Shown here: in pieces, positions 44,297 through 53,724 of the stretch
Layout: every line of letters starts with the position of its first letter
How positions within the stretch are numbered: position 1 is the first letter of the stretch
Assembly (NCBI GenBank): GCA_015258065.1
Contig: JABZIZ010000007.1
Location: 47,739-111,738, forward strand
DNA from: Lachnospiraceae bacterium
GTDB taxonomy: Bacteria > Bacillota > Clostridia > Lachnospirales > Lachnospiraceae
Length of the DNA stretch: 64,000 nt
Direction of reading: 5' to 3'
Program-made: the position numbers and the translations under genes
The notes under the pieces: generated by a model
What the model was told of the DNA's origin: nothing
Database searches by the model: none
Seen by the model: only the letters and a program-made list of their open reading frames with translations

Positions 44297-46297
44297 TTAG
44301 GAAACGCTGCCAGAACGATACTGCACCGGCGTCATTCCATATTTCTTTTTAAACAGGCGGTTAAAATGCTCCACATTGTGGTATCCGACCATCTCCGCCA
44401 CACGCTCTACTCTCATATTACCATTTTTCAGAAGGGAACCAGCCTTTTTCAGTCGAATTTTCTTCAGATGCTCCCCAAATGTCTGTCCGGACTTCTCCTT
44501 GATATATTTCGAAAGGTATGGTTTCGAGAGATAAAATTTTTTTGCCAGATCCTCTAACGTGATTTCCAAATACTGCTTCTGCATATAATTCAGAATCTCG
44601 CCGATTCTCTCATCGGTGGGCGCCTGCGCCTCCTTCACCCCCTCCAGATGGTTCACGGAAACGGCGAGTGCATCCACGGAAGCCTTGATGATATCCTCAT
44701 GAATGCCGACTCCCCAGTATTCCTTGTCTCCCGCCGTGATACAGACAAAGGCACAGGCCTTGGAAGAGGAACCGGAGGTGAGCGCGTGTTCCTCATAAGC
44801 ACTCAGCTGGTAACGGACCCCGAAATACTGTTTCAGCGCATTGGAAACCGCATCAATACGACCGTTTCCGTTGGCTTCCACCACATGATCGCTCCCCCCG
44901 TGCTGCAAGCTCATCTGCACCAGAATTCCCCCTGTCGTCTGTTTGAAATGACAGTCGGTGATCTGGAAATTCATGTCCGGATGAATATACAGATCATCAA
45001 AAATCTGATAGACCCGATCCGGCGCAAGCTCCGCATGCTCCCTATCCGAGATATGCTTCATCGTATATCCCAGGTCTTCCTGCATCTTCTTCGGAACGGA
45101 GATGCCAAAGCCGGTCTTGAGAATATAACTCACCCCGCCTTTGCCCGACTGGGAATTGATGCGTATCACATCTCCGTCATACTGCCTTCCGATGTCTCTG
45201 GGATCAATCGGCAGATAAGGGACGCTCCAGATCCCGTTATCCTTTCCGCTCTCGTGAAACGAGAAGCCCTTGGAAATCGCATCCTGATGAGAGCCGGAAA
45301 AAGCGGTGAATACGAGTGCGCCGGCATAGGGGCTTCTCTCATACACCTTCATACCGGTCAGCCGCTCATAGGTCTGCGCTACCGACATCAGATCGGAGAA
45401 ATCCAGCTTCGGATCTACTCCCTGGCTGTACATATTGAGTGCCAGAGTTACAATGTCTACATTTCCCGTTCGTTCCCCGTTCCCGAACAGGGTTCCCTCC
45501 ACGCGGTCGCAGCCCGCCAGAATCGCCATCTCCGTTGTAGCCACCCCGCAGCCTCTATCATTGTGCGGGTGAACGGAAAGCGTCACCTGCTTACGAAAAT
45601 CCATGTGCTCACTGAGATAGGCAATCTGTGCGCCGAACACATGCGGCATCGATACCTCCACGGTCGTAGGGATATTGATGATCACCTTTTTGTCTTTCTC
45701 CGGCTTCCAGACGTTCAGAACGGCATTGCATACCTCTAAGGCATAGTCCACCTCGGTACCGGAAAAACTCTCCGGCGAATACTCAAACGAAAAATCCCCC
45801 TCTGTCTCCTTTGCCAGTTCCTGCAGCAGCCTGGCTCCTTCTACCGCCAGCTCCTTGATTTCCTTCTTATTTTTATGAAAGACCTGCTCTCTCTGGGCGA
45901 CCGACGTCGAATTATAAAGGTGGACAATGGCATGCCCTGCCCCCTGAATGGCCTCAAACGTTCTTCGTATAATATGTTCCCTCGCCTGCGTAAGGACCTG
46001 AATCGTCACATCCTCCGGGATCTTGTTTTGCTCAATCAGCTGCCTGGCAAAGGCAAACTCCGTCTCCGAAGCTGCAGGAAAACCGATTTCAATCTCTTTG
46101 AAGCCCAGCTTCACCAGCAGATCAAAAAACTCCAACTTTTCCTGTAATCCCATCGGCTCGATCAGCGCCTGATTCCCGTCTCGCAAGTCCACGCTGCACC
46201 AGATCGGCGCATGATCCACATGATCTTTTCTCAACCAGTCCAGATTCACCTGTGGCGGCATAAAAAACTGCTGATGATACTTTTGTAGATTCTTCAT
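44297..46297 (-). CDS. leuA: 2-isopropylmalate synthase fused to an AraC-type DNA-binding domain
   Basis: Residues 1 to about 553 form a full LeuA of the second (yeast/Corynebacterium-like) type. The catalytic barrel has SVDLRDGNQ (Arg39-Asp40), the HPHND metal motif and GNGERTGN; the C-terminal leucine-binding regulatory domain has SLQHGGSDHVVEANGNGRID and SGSSSKACAFV. It condenses acetyl-CoA and 2-oxoisovalerate, the first step of leucine synthesis. Residues 564-661 are a complete AraC/XylS DNA-binding domain with two helix-turn-helix units (ITLEDLAKKFYLSKPYLSKY and VAEMVGYHNVEHFNRLFKK) and the closing GMTPVQYR. The frame is continuous through the junction. No other leucine genes are near. 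Confidence 0.95.
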   Translation of the reverse strand: MKNLQKYHQQFFMPPQVNLDWLRKDHVDHAPIWCSVDLRDGNQALIEPMGLQEKLEFFDLLVKLGFKEIEIGFPAASETEFAFARQLIEQNKIPEDVTIQVLTQAREHIIRRTFEAIQGAGHAIVHLYNSTSVAQREQVFHKNKKEIKELAVEGARLLQELAKETEGDFSFEYSPESFSGTEVDYALEVCNAVLNVWKPEKDKKVIINIPTTVEVSMPHVFGAQIAYLSEHMDFRKQVTLSVHPHNDRGCGVATTEMAILAGCDRVEGTLFGNGERTGNVDIVTLALNMYSQGVDPKLDFSDLMSVAQTYERLTGMKVYERSPYAGALVFTAFSGSHQDAISKGFSFHESGKDNGIWSVPYLPIDPRDIGRQYDGDVIRINSQSGKGGVSYILKTGFGISVPKKMQEDLGYTMKHISDREHAELAPDRVYQIFDDLYIHPDMNFQITDCHFKQTTGGILVQMSLQHGGSDHVVEANGNGRIDAVSNALKQYFGVRYQLSAYEEHALTSGSSSKACAFVCITAGDKEYWGVGIHEDIIKASVDALAVSVNHLEGVKEAQAPTDERIGEILNYMQKQYLEITLEDLAKKFYLSKPYLSKYIKEKSGQTFGEHLKKIRLKKAGSLLKNGNMRVERVAEMVGYHNVEHFNRLFKKKYGMTPVQYRSGSVS

Positions 46298-46488
46298 CTG
46301 TCCTTCCCTTTGTAAAAAAACATCATTTTCATTGCCTTATTTCGTCTTATCATCATATCATCGTTCGTTTCTTTGTACAGTGCTAATTTTAACTGAAATT
46401 ATTGATCTATATTATTGTTTCCATTTCAAGAATGTCCAAAACCCGACGCCTCCCTGCCTGCAAAGGATTGGGAATCTGTTTTGGGGGA

Positions 46489-46516
46489 TTGCAATTTGTT
46501 CTATAACATGTATAAT
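46489..46516 (+). promoter_or_regulatory. Promoter of ftsH
   Basis: TTGCAA (46489-46494) and a perfect TATAAT (46511-46516) are separated by 16 bases. Confidence 0.65.
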
Positions 46517-46543
46517 AGTCACATTCTTGCGATTGGTTCGCAT

Positions 46544-46640
46544 GGCGCTTCCCCTATGCGGGGTTTTGATTTGCAAAAATTGCGGAGATCATCACGGGCG
46601 TGAAGGCGCTTCCCCTATGCGGGATTTTAATTTACAAAAA
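46544..46640 (+). repeat. Two direct repeats of 36 bp in the ftsH leader
   Basis: Copies at 46544-46579 and 46605-46640 agree at 33 of 36 positions, both starting GGCGCTTCCCCTATGCGGG and ending in a run of A. Each can form a small CCC(C)/(G)GGG stem. They lie in the 5' untranslated region of ftsH, 61 bases apart. Confidence 0.8.
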
Positions 46641-46690
46641 GGAAGCTTAAGTTGTTGATTAAACTGTTGATTTTTAGAAAGGATTTCTGA

Positions 46691-48529
46691 ATGAATGAAG
46701 TAAAGCCACCTAGAAAACCGCTCAGCTTTTATTATTTTACCGTGCTGGTGGTCATGCTCCTCTTAAACTGGTTTATCTTTCCCCTTCTGATGCACCCTGC
46801 AGTCAAGGAGACGGATTATTCCCGTTTCGTCCAAATGGCAGATGAAAAGCGGATTGCCAACGTGGAGATCAACGATACCGAAATCGTGTTCAGTGTACGG
46901 GACAAGAACGAGCCGCAGAATGAGCATAAATATACCTATTACAAAACGGGAAAAATGAATGATCCCGGCCTGGTAGACCGTCTGCAAAAATCAGGTGCCC
47001 GGTACGGCACCGTGATTGTCAAACAAATGTCTCCTCTGATGCAGTTTCTCCTGTATTGGATTCTGCCCATCGTGGTTTTCATCGTCCTGGGACAGCTTCT
47101 TAGCAAAAAGCTTATGGACAGAATGGGAGGCGGGGCAGGCGCCATGTCTTTCGGTTTTGGCAAGTCCAATGCCAAAATTTACGTCCAGTCCTCGGACGGC
47201 ATCCGTTTCAAGGATGTGGCGGGAGAAGATGAAGCCAAAGAAAACCTGACGGAGATTGTCGACTACCTGCATGATCCTTCCAGGTTCAAATCAATCGGCG
47301 CACAGATGCCGAAGGGCGTGCTTCTCGTCGGCCCTCCCGGTACCGGTAAAACAATGCTTGCCAAGGCGGTAGCCGGTGAAGCAAGCGTCCCCTTCTTCTC
47401 GATCTCCGGCTCGGAATTTGTGGAAATGTTCGTCGGCATGGGTGCTTCCAAGGTCCGCGATCTGTTTCGCCAGGCTAAAGAAAAGGCGCCCTGCATCGTC
47501 TTCATCGATGAAATTGATGCCATCGGCAAGAAGAGAGACGGGCAGATTGGCGGCAATGATGAAAGAGAGCAGACGCTGAACCAGTTGCTGACCGAGATGG
47601 ACGGCTTTGAAGGCAATAACGGTGTCATCATCCTGGCTGCCACCAACCGACCGGAGTCGCTGGACCCGGCTCTCACCAGACCCGGACGCTTTGACAGGCG
47701 CGTGCCGGTGGAACTCCCCGACCTCAAAGGACGGGAGGATATCCTTCGCGTACATGCTAAGAAAATCAAACACGCAGATGACATCGATTATGAAAAAATC
47801 GCCCGCATGGCCAGCGGCGCTTCCGGTGCGGAACTCGCCAATATCATCAATGAGGCCGCCCTTCGTGCCGTCCGGGATAAGAGAGCCTATGCAACGGAAA
47901 ATGACCTGGAAGAATCCATCGAAGTCGTCATTGCCGGTTACCAGAAAAAGAATGCCATCCTGACCGATAAAGAAAAATGGACCGTTGCCTACCATGAGAT
48001 CGGCCATGCCTTAGTCGCTGCCAAACAGACCAATTCCGCTCCCGTGCAGAAGATTACCATTATTCCGAGAACCTCCGGTGCACTGGGATATACGATGCAG
48101 GTGGAAGAAGGCAATCACTATCTCATGACCCGGGAAGAGTTGGAAAATAAGATTGCCACCCTCACCGGCGGACGTGCAGCAGAGGAAATTGTCTTCAACA
48201 CCTCTTCCACGGGCGCTTCCAATGATATCGAACAGGCCACTAAAATCGCCAGAAGCATGATTACCCGCTACGGGATGAGCAAGGATTTCGATATGGTTGC
48301 CATGGAAACCGTACAGAATCAGTATCTTGGCGGAGATACCTCCCTTGCCTGCTCCGCTCAGACACAGGCGCAGATTGATGAACAGGTCGTCGCTCTCGTA
48401 CGCAGACAGCATGAAAGGGCTGCCCAGATCCTGATGGAGAACAGGACCAAGCTGGATGAGCTTGCCAAATTTATTTACAACAAAGAAACCATTACCGGCG
48501 AAGAATTCATGGAGATCCTGAATGGCTGA
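46691..48529 (+). CDS. ftsH: ATP-dependent zinc metalloprotease FtsH
   Basis: The 612-residue membrane protease has two N-terminal transmembrane helices (about residues 13-35 and 115-140), an AAA ATPase domain with Walker A GPPGTGKT near 216 and Walker B CIVFIDEIDAI, the second region of homology with ATNRPESLDPALTRPGRFDR, and the zinc site HEIGH near 434. It degrades membrane and regulatory proteins. An AGAAAGGA site precedes the start. It is transcribed alone and ends before a strong terminator. Confidence 0.97.
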   Translation: MNEVKPPRKPLSFYYFTVLVVMLLLNWFIFPLLMHPAVKETDYSRFVQMADEKRIANVEINDTEIVFSVRDKNEPQNEHKYTYYKTGKMNDPGLVDRLQKSGARYGTVIVKQMSPLMQFLLYWILPIVVFIVLGQLLSKKLMDRMGGGAGAMSFGFGKSNAKIYVQSSDGIRFKDVAGEDEAKENLTEIVDYLHDPSRFKSIGAQMPKGVLLVGPPGTGKTMLAKAVAGEASVPFFSISGSEFVEMFVGMGASKVRDLFRQAKEKAPCIVFIDEIDAIGKKRDGQIGGNDEREQTLNQLLTEMDGFEGNNGVIILAATNRPESLDPALTRPGRFDRRVPVELPDLKGREDILRVHAKKIKHADDIDYEKIARMASGASGAELANIINEAALRAVRDKRAYATENDLEESIEVVIAGYQKKNAILTDKEKWTVAYHEIGHALVAAKQTNSAPVQKITIIPRTSGALGYTMQVEEGNHYLMTREELENKIATLTGGRAAEEIVFNTSSTGASNDIEQATKIARSMITRYGMSKDFDMVAMETVQNQYLGGDTSLACSAQTQAQIDEQVVALVRRQHERAAQILMENRTKLDELAKFIYNKETITGEEFMEILNG

Positions 48530-48570
48530 AGAAGCCCTTCCATCACAATCTTCATCCGATCCGCCTAAAT

Positions 48571-48620
48571 AAAAGCCCCAAAAAGTCTGTCCTTCCAGGG
48601 ACAGGCTTTTTGGGGCTTTT
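48571..48620. terminator. Strong bidirectional terminator after ftsH
   Basis: A 22-bp stem with one G-T pair closes a 6-base loop (left arm 48571-48592, right arm 48599-48620). It starts with AAAA and ends with TTTT, so it can stop both ftsH and the converging ppk transcript. Confidence 0.92.
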
Positions 48621-48742
48621 GATGCGGCTTTTTGATTTTTTACGCTTTACATGATTTGCGCCATTTTCTGCGCATGTTTTCCCCTTTTCGGTCACGCATT
48701 CGGGAGAACCCCTGTCTCTTTGCACAACGGCAGGCAGCCACT

Positions 48743-48997
48743 CTAGCCTTCTACAATCAGGTAACGTCCGTCTCCCACATCGAAGACCTCCGAAGCCAAC
48801 AGGACATCTCCGCCTTCCGTGTCCACCCCTTCCTCTTCGAAGTATTCCCGTACCTCATCTGCAGAATGGGCGACCACAGCCAGACAGTCCTCTAAAAAGG
48901 CTTCCGCCTCCTCTCTTGTGGAAGCAACCTTCTCCGGAAACAACTGGCGCTGGTTTCTTAAAAAGCAGTCAAGAATTTCATCATCAAAGTCATGCAT
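48743..48997 (-). CDS. Small acidic conserved hypothetical protein
   Basis: The 84-residue protein is acidic and has no membrane segment. It begins MHDFDDEILDCFLRNQRQLF and ends VGDGRYLIVEG, a pattern I have seen in Lachnospiraceae hypothetical proteins of similar length without an assigned function. GGAGG nine bases ahead of the ATG at 48995-48997 fixes the start. It follows ppk by 22 bases and is probably the last gene of the ppx-ppk transcript. Confidence 0.75.
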   Translation of the reverse strand: MHDFDDEILDCFLRNQRQLFPEKVASTREEAEAFLEDCLAVVAHSADEVREYFEEEGVDTEGGDVLLASEVFDVGDGRYLIVEG

Positions 48998-49019
48998 GCG
49001 CCATCTACCTCCTTCTGAT

Positions 49020-51236
49020 CTACGCCTCCGGAAACGAAGTTGGTGTTTCCGGTACAAAAACCCTGCTTATCATCCGCGAAGTGCCTTTTGCGGCACGTTT
49101 TGCTTCCTCTCCGAACAAAAGCTGGGAGTTCACCCGCTCTTTTCCCCTTCGATCCACCTTCTCGTACACTCCATTTGCATTCAGTATATGCGCTTTTTCC
49201 GTATCTTTCAATTCTGTTTCTAAAATATGCAGAAGCTCTCCTCTCAGTTTTTCCTCTTCCACCGGGAACATGATTTCTACACGCCGCTCTAAGTTTCTCG
49301 GCATCCAGTCTGCAGAGCTGCAATAAACCTCCGGATTGTACCCGTTTGCAAAATAAAAGATCCGGCTGTGCTCCAAAAAGTTTCCGATGATGGAACGCAC
49401 CGTGATGTTTTCGCTCACTCCCGGAATGCCCGGCTTTAGCGAGCAGATCCCTCTCACAATCAGATCAATTTTTACACCGGCACCGGAAGCCTTGTAGAGC
49501 GCGGCAATGATTTCCGGATGGCAGATCGAATTCATCTTGGCAATGATATGCGCTGGTTCTCCCGCCTTTGCCCTCTCCGCTTCTCTTTGAATCAAATAGA
49601 GGAGACGGTCCTTGAGCCACAGGGGCGCTAAAACCAGCTGATTCCAAACAAGAGGCTCTGAATAACCGGACAGCATATTGAAGACAGCGGTGGCGTCCTG
49701 TCCTATTTCTTCCCTGGCAGTGAACAGACCCACATCCGTATACAGTTTGGCAGTGGAGTCATTGTAATTTCCCGTTGCGAGATGGACATACCTCTTAATG
49801 CCGTCCTCCTCCCTGCGAACCACCAATGTGATTTTACAGTGCGTCTTTAAGCCGACCAAACCGTAGATGACATGACAACCGGCTTTTTCCAGCATTCTTG
49901 CCCATCCGATGTTGTTTTCTTCGTCAAACCTGGCTTTTAATTCCACCAGGACGGAAACCTGTTTACCATTATCTGCTGCTCTGGCCAGCGCTGCAATGAT
50001 CGGAGAATTTCCACTGACACGGTAAAGGGTCTGCTTAATTGCCAGAACAGACGGGTCTGCGGCTGCTTTTTCCACAAATCTTACCACCGGAGAAAAGGTT
50101 TCATACGGATGATGCATAAGGATGTCCCTCTTCCTGATCTCTTCGAACAGGTCACAATCTTCCGGCAGTTCCGGCACCTGCTGCGGGGACGGATAACGAT
50201 GCTCCTTCCATTCTTCAAACCCCTCCCGGCTATATACCTTCATCAGAAACGTCAGATCCAGCGGCCCGGAGATCCTGTAAATTTCATGCTCCTCCACCCC
50301 AAGCTCTCCCGCTATGCGTGACAGCAGATCTTCACTCGCCTGATCGTCCATCTCCAACCTTAGCGACTGTCCCCACTGGCGTTTCTTCAGATTCTTTTCG
50401 ATTTCGATCAGAAGGTCCTCCGCCTCATCTTCATCGATCGTTAAATCCGCATCTCTGCCGATACGAAAGAGGCTGTTGCACAGAATATCATAATTCAGAA
50501 ACAGGCAGTGCATATTCCGAAGCATCACCTGCTCCAGAAGAATAAAACGCCTGACATCCCCTTCCTGCCCGGGCAGTTCCAAAATTCTGGGCAGAACATC
50601 CGGCACCTGAACCACTGCCAAATCCGTCAGTTCTCGGCTCTTTTTTCTGGCGCCTGAATCTTTCTCCTCTCCTGCCTTCTCCCCCTGTCTCGTCTTCTCC
50701 TCTCCTGCCTTCTCTTCTTTCTTTTTCAACAGAGCGCAGATATTCAACGTTTTATTGCGAACAAGAGGGAACGGTCTGGATGAATCAACCGCCATTGGCG
50801 TCAGTACCGGATACACCTCCTCCTCAAAATAACGGTCGGCAAAGTCCGCTTCCTTTTTCGTGAGTTCCTCATGGCTGCGCAAAAGAACAATGCCCCTTTT
50901 CTTCAGTTCCGGAAGCAGGAGATGGTTCAAGGTGTCGTACTGTGCTTTCACAAATTGATGCAGCGCCGGATAGAGCATTTGGAGCTGCTCCTTTGCTGTC
51001 ATTCCCGCAATGTCCTTTTTTTTGACATCCGCCTGTAACATGTCTTTGAGCGAGGCAACACGAACCATAAAAAATTCATCCAGGTTACTTGCGGTAATGC
51101 TCAAAAATTTCAAACGTTCAAACAGCGGGTTGTCCATACTCCTTGCTTCCTCCAGTACCCGCTCATTGAACTGCAACCAGGACAGTTCCCGGTTTGTATA
51201 CCATTTCGGACTGGTCATATCCCTTTCTTCCTTCAT
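49020..51236 (-). CDS. ppk: Polyphosphate kinase
   Basis: The 738-residue protein is a PPK1-type kinase that makes polyphosphate from ATP. The N-terminal WYTNRELSWLQFNERVLEEA, the HHPYETFSPVVRFVEKAA segment and the catalytic His region RYVHLATGNYN are present. A charged Lys/Glu-rich insert occurs near residues 170-200. Its start overlaps the ppx stop by four bases, so synthesis and breakdown of polyphosphate are encoded together. Confidence 0.96.
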   Translation of the reverse strand: MKEERDMTSPKWYTNRELSWLQFNERVLEEARSMDNPLFERLKFLSITASNLDEFFMVRVASLKDMLQADVKKKDIAGMTAKEQLQMLYPALHQFVKAQYDTLNHLLLPELKKRGIVLLRSHEELTKKEADFADRYFEEEVYPVLTPMAVDSSRPFPLVRNKTLNICALLKKKEEKAGEEKTRQGEKAGEEKDSGARKKSRELTDLAVVQVPDVLPRILELPGQEGDVRRFILLEQVMLRNMHCLFLNYDILCNSLFRIGRDADLTIDEDEAEDLLIEIEKNLKKRQWGQSLRLEMDDQASEDLLSRIAGELGVEEHEIYRISGPLDLTFLMKVYSREGFEEWKEHRYPSPQQVPELPEDCDLFEEIRKRDILMHHPYETFSPVVRFVEKAAADPSVLAIKQTLYRVSGNSPIIAALARAADNGKQVSVLVELKARFDEENNIGWARMLEKAGCHVIYGLVGLKTHCKITLVVRREEDGIKRYVHLATGNYNDSTAKLYTDVGLFTAREEIGQDATAVFNMLSGYSEPLVWNQLVLAPLWLKDRLLYLIQREAERAKAGEPAHIIAKMNSICHPEIIAALYKASGAGVKIDLIVRGICSLKPGIPGVSENITVRSIIGNFLEHSRIFYFANGYNPEVYCSSADWMPRNLERRVEIMFPVEEEKLRGELLHILETELKDTEKAHILNANGVYEKVDRRGKERVNSQLLFGEEAKRAAKGTSRMISRVFVPETPTSFPEA

Positions 51237-52795
51237 TCGGCGACCCCTCTCTCCTTTTTCTGTCTAATCACCGGCAAAATGCCGAATACTTCTTCAAAAA
51301 ACAACGCCCGTCTCTCGAACATCCCCTTTTCCACGGTAATATCGGCGGCGGAATCAATGGCAATGACCAGTTTTTCCTGCTGGATACGAAAATGAACTTC
51401 CTTAAATTTCTGCTTATGCGTCCGGTCCAATCCGTTGGCCACACGCAAAATGGCACTCAGCTTGGCAATCACCAGGTATTCCTCTTCAGACAAATCGGTA
51501 TACCTTTCCGGCGCATCCAGAATCGTTTCGAACGGGGTGTGGTTGAAACGTACGATATTGGCAACCATCTCTCTCTCCCTGTGGGACAACCCGATCATCT
51601 CCGTGGACATAATAATATGATAGGAACACTCCCCCATATTGCTCAGGCTGATGTACTTGCCGCAATCATGCAAAATCGCACAAATCTGCAGGAGCAATCT
51701 GTGCCTTGCGGAGAGGCCGTGCAATTTTTTGGTCGTGTCAAAAATCGCCAGTGCCAGCGCCTGCAGGGTTTCACTCCTCTTATGATTTCCCATATACCGC
51801 TTCGATATCCCGACCGCACATGCCACAATATCCTGCTCAAAATCGTGTTTCTCGTCCATCCACTTCTTCTGTTCCGCATACTCATAGACCAGTCCGTCAC
51901 AGAGCGTGACTCCGGGCGCCCAAATGCTCTCTACACCGATCCGGTTCGCCACGCTCGTCACAAGAGCGGCTGCGATGCGAAGGAGCGGAATATTCTCAAG
52001 CGGAACCTGTAACTCCTGCGCAACCGTCATGACCGGCTTTTGCGCATACTGACTTACATAAAGTTCCAGTTCCTTCCCCGGGATAAAATCCTCTGCCCGA
52101 TGTTGTTTTCTCATGCGATGCAAAATCGGCGATAAATAATCGTCCACCACAATCAAATTCCGAATCCGATTCTCCTGCAAATACATCTTACGGAAATGAT
52201 CGACCTGCGGTAGCACAATCTCCGAAATCAGGCTGTCATAACGTTCTACCGGAGCGCCGATCTCATTCATGATCGTGTTTAGACGCAAAACGCCAAGCCG
52301 CAGATTCTGCGTTGCCGCCAATTTATCGTGATGAAAAATAGAAATCTGTACACTTCCTCCCCCGATATCCAAGATGGCAGCCGTTTTTTCCATGACCCGT
52401 CTGAAGTGCTTCGTCTGTAGCGCAACCGACTTGTAATCAATAAACCTCTGCTCCGAGTTGCTCAGGACCGCCACCTCGATCCCCGTCTGGTTGTAAATCA
52501 GGTCCTGCACCAGCTGAATGTCCCTCGTCTCCCTCATGGCGCTGGTACCGCAGGCACGATAGGCCTTGATCCCGTATGTTTTCATCATGCGGTGGTATTC
52601 TTTCAGGATCGTACAAATTTCCCGGATGTGACTGGGTGAAATTCTGCCTGTTTTATACGTTTCACTCCCCAGATCAATCCGGTGAACGATATGCTCCAGC
52701 TCTTTTACACTGCCTTTCCCTGATAGCTCAAAAATTTTCATGCCCAGTTCATAGGAACCGACATCAATGGCGGCAAACAGTTCCGTCTTACTCAT
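51233..52795 (-). CDS. ppx: Ppx/GppA phosphatase with C-terminal HD domain
   Basis: The 520-residue protein has an actin-like N-terminal part (AAIDVGSYELGMKIFEL; ILDIGGGSVQISIF near residue 138) of the exopolyphosphatase/pppGpp phosphatase family. Its C-terminal HD domain has ICAILHDCGKYISLS. It would cleave terminal phosphates from polyphosphate or convert pppGpp to ppGpp. The length and domain order are those of the long PPX type. It is 44 bases downstream of the chorismate mutase gene. Confidence 0.93.
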   Translation of the reverse strand: MSKTELFAAIDVGSYELGMKIFELSGKGSVKELEHIVHRIDLGSETYKTGRISPSHIREICTILKEYHRMMKTYGIKAYRACGTSAMRETRDIQLVQDLIYNQTGIEVAVLSNSEQRFIDYKSVALQTKHFRRVMEKTAAILDIGGGSVQISIFHHDKLAATQNLRLGVLRLNTIMNEIGAPVERYDSLISEIVLPQVDHFRKMYLQENRIRNLIVVDDYLSPILHRMRKQHRAEDFIPGKELELYVSQYAQKPVMTVAQELQVPLENIPLLRIAAALVTSVANRIGVESIWAPGVTLCDGLVYEYAEQKKWMDEKHDFEQDIVACAVGISKRYMGNHKRSETLQALALAIFDTTKKLHGLSARHRLLLQICAILHDCGKYISLSNMGECSYHIIMSTEMIGLSHREREMVANIVRFNHTPFETILDAPERYTDLSEEEYLVIAKLSAILRVANGLDRTHKQKFKEVHFRIQQEKLVIAIDSAADITVEKGMFERRALFFEEVFGILPVIRQKKERGVAE

Positions 52796-52839
52796 TGCAA
52801 CCTCCGCTTTTCTTTGTAAAAAATAGCATTGCCATCCCT

Positions 52840-53724
52840 TTATTCCGTCCTGAAAATCTCATAATTCCCAAGGATCCGCATCCTCCCCGTCTTGGCCAAC
52901 ACCCCCTGCAGCGCATTGATCACCGATGGAGATTCCAGATTTCCTCTGAATTCCACCAGGAAATGACCTTCCTTCCCGCACGCAACCGCACGCGTTAGAA
53001 CAAGATCATTCTCCATCAACTGCGCATAGAGCGGATATAGGGAAACTGCCTCCTTGGGCGCATCCAGAAGCAGCCGGATGTGATCCGCCTCCTTTGTGTA
53101 AATCCGGCGGGAGGCAAAAATCCACATTCCATTATCACAACACCTGGCAGAAGTATTTTCCTCTTTTTTTAAAAAAACTTCTCCTACCAAAGAGATGCCT
53201 TCCGGCAGATCCTGCGCCCCTCTCTCACAGAAGAAAGACTGCCCGCCGGAAACGACCGCAAAATCCGCTTCCTTCTCCTGCAGCCTTCTCATCGCCTCAT
53301 GTACCGTTTCTGCCCTCAGTCTTCTGAAACCTTCTCCCAACAGTTTGTTCAGAACTGCGTCCGAAACACCTGCCGTCCGATCCGTTAACAGGATGCCGGC
53401 ACCTTCTTTTCTCAAAGTACGAACCTTCTCGAAGGGAAGATTGCTTCCTCCTCCCGCCTTCAGGACTTTCTGGTACTGCTGCTTCCTGCTCAGGGCCAGG
53501 ATGAGACGAAACAACTGTTCCAGCGCTTCCGCATCCAGCGCCGGTCCCGCCATCTGCGCCACCTGCTTCAGTTTGCATCTTTCTCTTTCCTGATCCTGTA
53601 CCGCTCTATGATTCCTGATCTTATAATCCGCTACCTGCTCGGTCATTTCAAACCGCTTTTCCAGGAGCAGAACGAGTTCCTGATCAATCCGATCAATCTC
53701 TCCCCTTAATTCTTCTAATTTCAT
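52840..53724 (-). CDS. pheA: Chorismate mutase / ACT protein with shortened prephenate dehydratase region
   Basis: Residues 1-85 form an AroQ-type chorismate mutase (LRGEIDRIDQELVLLLEKR ... CKLKQVAQMAG). The last 75 residues look like an ACT domain (EAVSLYPLYAQLMENDLVL ... LGNYEIFR). Between them only about 125 residues remain where a prephenate dehydratase domain has about 180, and I cannot find its TRF and ESRP motifs; NTSARCC and TRAVACG are in their place. The protein therefore probably makes prephenate and may not dehydrate it. The gene symbol is tentative. Confidence 0.7.
   Translation of the reverse strand: MKLEELRGEIDRIDQELVLLLEKRFEMTEQVADYKIRNHRAVQDQERERCKLKQVAQMAGPALDAEALEQLFRLILALSRKQQYQKVLKAGGGSNLPFEKVRTLRKEGAGILLTDRTAGVSDAVLNKLLGEGFRRLRAETVHEAMRRLQEKEADFAVVSGGQSFFCERGAQDLPEGISLVGEVFLKKEENTSARCCDNGMWIFASRRIYTKEADHIRLLLDAPKEAVSLYPLYAQLMENDLVLTRAVACGKEGHFLVEFRGNLESPSVINALQGVLAKTGRMRILGNYEIFRTE

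Larger units (their letters stand above)
46298..46690. other. Divergent intergenic region between leuA and ftsH
   Basis: The 393-bp region holds the start regions of both flanking genes. On the leuA side there is an A/T-rich stretch with a TATGAT box but no convincing -35 partner, and no T-box or other leader that I recognise. On the ftsH side there is a good promoter (46489-46516) and a leader of about 170 bases with a 36-bp direct repeat. No gene is visible in it. Confidence 0.7.

Noticed and set aside
44648..45739. Open frame of 363 codons on the strand opposite leuA
   Set aside because: It lies wholly within the leuA coding region, has no family motifs and no ribosome binding site, and is explained as a shadow of leuA codon use.
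46298..46440. T-box or leucine-responsive leader before leuA
   Set aside because: No T-box sequence, specifier stem or leader peptide with Leu codons was found; the leader is short and A/T-rich.
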